Origin: an uncultured Oscillospiraceae bacterium
Lineage (GTDB): Bacteria; Bacillota_A; Clostridia; Oscillospirales; Oscillospiraceae
DNA length: 6,672 bases
Direction: 5' to 3'
Assembly (NCBI GenBank): GCA_910584605.1
Contig: CAJUAW010000137.1
Coordinates: forward strand, 1-6,672
In this document: one piece after another, positions 5,448 through 6,672 of the stretch
How positions within the stretch are numbered: position 1 is the first letter of the stretch
How the letters are laid out: every line of letters begins with the position of its first letter
The notes under the pieces: generated by a model
Seen by the model: only the letters and a program-made list of their open reading frames with translations
Databases searched by the model: none
What the model was told of the DNA's origin: nothing
Program-made: the position numbers and the translations under genes

Positions 5448-6020
5448 TCATTCTGGAAAGACCGTTGACAGGTCTATTACACAGTCCTCCAGGACCTCCA
5501 CCTTCAATTTATCCTCAGCGGTTCCATATCCTTTTACAAAGTAGCGACCACCTTCCAATATAAATGTCTGTACATCTCTGGTATCCGGATCAACAATCCA
5601 AAGCTCCTTAACCCCAGCCCTCTGGTACAGGTTAAATTTAGTCATCCGGTCATGTCGCCGGGTGGATGGTGACAATATTTCGATCACCAAATCAGGTGCC
5701 CCCTTGCAGCCGTGGTCATCCAGCTTGCCAGGGTTGCATACAACAGATAGATCAGGTTCAACCATCGTGTCTACATTTTCCGGATAGTCGCCCTCCTCCT
5801 CAAACAGGCGAACACCAAACGGAGCTGCAAACACCTCACATTTTTTCCCTTTTAAATAATCATACAGTTGTGAAAACAAAGCCCCGCTTATCCTCTGGTG
5901 ATTCACTGACGGCGGGGCCATCATAACCGCTTCCCCGTTGATAATCTCGATCCGGTCCTTCTCGTCCCAGACCAGAACGTCTGCAAAGGTGTACCGCTTA
6001 TCCTCTGCTGGTAATGCCAT
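5448..6020 (-). CDS. Uma2-family protein (DUF820), PD-(D/E)XK nuclease fold
   Basis: A 190-residue soluble protein, the usual length for Uma2/DUF820. These proteins have the restriction-endonuclease-like fold; their cellular role is not established. The family pattern is clear: an N-terminal region with RIEIINGEAVMMAPPSVNHQRI (23-44), then VEPDLSVV (87-94) with acidic Asp90, then GAPDLVIEILSPSTRRHD (107-124) with Asp110 and Glu114. After these come KFNLYQRAGVKELWIVDP (128-145) with Lys128 and a C-terminal beta-rich part. The metal-binding acidic residues seem intact, so activity is possible. ATG at 6018-6020 has AAGGAG (6029-6034) eight bases upstream. It lies 70 bp behind the RHH gene on the same strand, with no good promoter between, so both are probably read from the RHH promoter. 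Many genomes hold many copies, often near mobile DNA; this one lies in the AT-richer accessory part. Confidence 0.9.
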   Translation of the reverse strand: MALPAEDKRYTFADVLVWDEKDRIEIINGEAVMMAPPSVNHQRISGALFSQLYDYLKGKKCEVFAAPFGVRLFEEEGDYPENVDTMVEPDLSVVCNPGKLDDHGCKGAPDLVIEILSPSTRRHDRMTKFNLYQRAGVKELWIVDPDTRDVQTFILEGGRYFVKGYGTAEDKLKVEVLEDCVIDLSTVFPE

Positions 6021-6090
6021 AGTTTCAACTCCTTTTCCTCTATACCCGCCCTACAGCCCTCTGCGGGACCTCTGGCGGGCTTTGTGTGTC

Positions 6091-6333
6091 TCAGGGTGTA
6101 GGGATACTGTCCGCTCCGTCCCCCGGCTCTGGTGGCCGTTTCTGGCCGTCCCGCTCCATCTCATGATCTATCGCCCGGTTAATAAAGCCGTTCACGCTTT
6201 CCCCCTGGGCCGCTGCGTGGGCTTTGATTACATCTTTTCGGCCTTTTGGAACTGTCAACTCCATACGGTCATAGTTGTTTTTTACATACTTGTGTACCGC
6301 TTTTTGCTGTGATTTTGATACTGCCAAAACCAT
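6091..6333 (-). CDS. Small ribbon-helix-helix (Arc/MetJ-type) DNA-binding protein
   Basis: An 80-residue protein with the layout of an Arc-like RHH repressor. It has a basic N-terminus (SKSQQKAVHKYVKNNY, 6-21), a beta-strand YDRMELTVPKG (21-31), helix A (RKDVIKAHAAAQ, 32-43), a turn G-E-S, and helix B (VNGFINRAIDHEME, 47-60), ending in a Pro/Gly-rich tail. Similar small proteins are frequent on integrative elements of Clostridia. RHH dimers bind short palindromes, often in their own promoter; three such repeats lie directly upstream (6406-6486). ATG at 6331-6333 sits very close to the purine run AAGGGGGG. TTG at 6325-6327 (MAVSKSQQ) is better spaced and matches how I recall relatives starting, so the true start may be two codons later. 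No toxin-like partner is evident except, perhaps, Uma2 downstream. Confidence 0.82.
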   Translation of the reverse strand: MVLAVSKSQQKAVHKYVKNNYDRMELTVPKGRKDVIKAHAAAQGESVNGFINRAIDHEMERDGQKRPPEPGDGADSIPTP

Positions 6334-6388
6334 TCCCCCCTTCTGTGGGACAGACGCAAACTGAGCAGTCCCCTTCCAGTATGGTGTT

Positions 6389-6417
6389 AGTATATCATAT
6401 TTGTCTACTCCCGTAAA
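6389..6417 (-). promoter_or_regulatory. Promoter of the RHH (and probably Uma2) genes
   Basis: On the minus strand: -35 TTTACG (6412-6417), 17-bp spacer, extended -10 TGATATACT with TATACT at 6389-6394. The expected start is near 6382, about 50 bases before the RHH ATG. The -35 lies inside the first 14-bp repeat (6406-6419), so a protein bound there would block RNA polymerase. Confidence 0.68.
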
Positions 6418-6486
6418 TAGAAAAACATCAACAAATATATTCCCGTAAATATGTCAACTGTGCCAATAGACATATTCCCGTGAATA
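6406..6486. repeat. Three copies of a 14-bp near-palindrome, likely operator sites
   Basis: TACTCCCGTAAATA (6406-6419), TATTCCCGTAAATA (6438-6451) and TATTCCCGTGAATA (6473-6486) give consensus TAYTCCCGTRAATA. Copy 3 is the best palindrome: TATTC and GAATA are complementary around a CG centre. Start-to-start distances are 32 and 35 bp, about three helical turns, so the sites lie on roughly the same face. Copy 1 overlaps the -35 of the RHH promoter; copy 3 occupies the spacer of the divergent promoter. A core TCCCGTAA recurs at 6586-6593. Plasmid-type iterons are the main alternative. Confidence 0.75.
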
Positions 6487-6495
6487 GAATATAAT
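6467..6495 (+). promoter_or_regulatory. Outward-facing plus-strand promoter with an operator in its spacer
   Basis: TAGACA (6467-6472, five of six matches to TTGACA), exactly 17 bp, then a perfect TATAAT (6490-6495). Fourteen of the 17 spacer bases are repeat copy 3. Transcription would start at about 6501-6503 and run off the right edge, so the main controlled gene lies outside the window. Confidence 0.72.
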
Positions 6496-6500
6496 ACATA

Positions 6501-6593
6501 ATGTCAGGCGGGAACACCCCCGGCGAAGGTGGACAGGTAACAGCAAAAACACCACACAAGAGTGGGAACGGATACGGTAAGCCGGTCCCGTAA
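6501..6593 (+). CDS. Possible 30-residue peptide at the head of the divergent transcript
   Basis: ATG (6501-6503) to TAA (6591-6593) encodes a Gly-, Lys- and Pro-rich peptide beginning MSGGNTPGEGG and ending GNGYGKPVP. No ribosome binding site is present, but the ATG is six bases after the -10 TATAAT, so it would be a leaderless message. A second mini-ORF of 19 codons (MPPTVKNEPLH, 6604-6663) also lacks a ribosome binding site and is preceded by the same ACATA. Neither is recognised. Equally likely, this is an untranslated leader. Confidence 0.25.
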   Translation: MSGGNTPGEGGQVTAKTPHKSGNGYGKPVP

Positions 6594-6672
6594 GGCGCAC
6601 ATAATGCCACCCACCGTAAAGAATGAGCCATTACACAGCCGCCCCGTCAAGAACGCTGTATAACGGCCCACA
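6504..6672. other. Leader or intergenic DNA at right edge, no firm gene
   Basis: Downstream of the plus-strand promoter to the window end there is no long ORF and no strong hairpin. Short features are the two mini-ORFs, one extra TCCCGTAA core (6586-6593) and a small AATG-AGC-CATT inverted repeat (6621-6631). The gene controlled by the promoter probably begins beyond 6672. Confidence 0.4.

Noticed and set aside
5191..5451. Minus-strand ORFs of 61-86 codons in the 5174-5447 spacer
   Set aside because: Lys/Arg-rich translations of repeats and A-runs. They pass through the Uma2 terminator and have no good ribosome binding site.
6021..6090. Separate Uma2 promoter and a hairpin between RHH and Uma2 genes
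   Set aside because: TATAGA occurs on the minus strand but without a -35, and the AGCCC/GGGCT pairing is only 5 bp with a long loop.
6406..6486. CRISPR array
   Set aside because: Only three 14-bp units with 18-21 bp spacers, too short for CRISPR repeats, no cas gene, and exact overlap with promoter elements favours operators.
6406..6486. Plasmid replication origin iterons
   Set aside because: Possible in principle, but the sites match promoter positions, there is no Rep gene or AT-rich unwinding block in the window, and the flanking genes look chromosomal.

Overview
The window looks like chromosome of a GC-rich, Gram-positive gut Clostridia member (Oscillospiraceae-like, for example the Flavonifractor/Pseudoflavonifractor group). 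This is inferred from AGGAGG-type ribosome binding sites, a type-2 (Firmicutes) GalT, an LCP cell-wall ligase, and GC-rich codon use from 1 to about 5170. Genus is a guess from gene style, not from a search.

Layout. Bases 2-133 (+) are the last 43 codons of a PutP-like sodium/solute symporter, which converges through a shared hairpin terminator (145-174) on the minus-strand operon galK-galT (2996 to 180). That operon covers the first Leloir steps: galactose to galactose-1-phosphate, then exchange with UDP-glucose. It has a well-formed extended -10 promoter (3057-3085), a leader palindrome followed by a T-run (3016-3036), and a TTG start for galK. Diverging from galK is what should be its partner, a galactose/methyl-galactoside ABC transporter (mgl). 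Here it is in pieces: a 60-codon mosaic mglB carrying signal peptide, mid-domain and tail fragments; a strong intergenic hairpin; an mglA fragment; and a second ORF that fuses the C-terminal MglA signature and Walker B region to the tail of a second MglB. No mglC is left. The galactose enzymes are therefore intact while their adjacent uptake system has been reduced by several deletions, if the assembly is correct.

After a second shared terminator (3901-3934) comes a minus-strand LytR-CpsA-Psr (LCP) protein (3954-5096) with its own promoter. From about 5175 the composition becomes more AT-rich and the content accessory. There is a repeat-bearing intergenic region (5174-5447), an Uma2-family PD-(D/E)XK nuclease-like protein (5448-6020) and a small ribbon-helix-helix (RHH) DNA-binding protein (6091-6333).

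The last 340 bases hold the most structured non-coding signal. Three copies of a 14-bp near-palindrome, TAYTCCCGTRAATA, are spaced 32 and 35 bp apart. One overlaps the -35 of the RHH gene's own promoter, and one fills the spacer of an outward-facing plus-strand promoter (TAGACA-17-TATAAT). This looks like an RHH-controlled divergent switch for a mobile or accessory element that continues beyond the right edge. The plus-strand transcript would start almost on an ATG of a 30-codon ORF.
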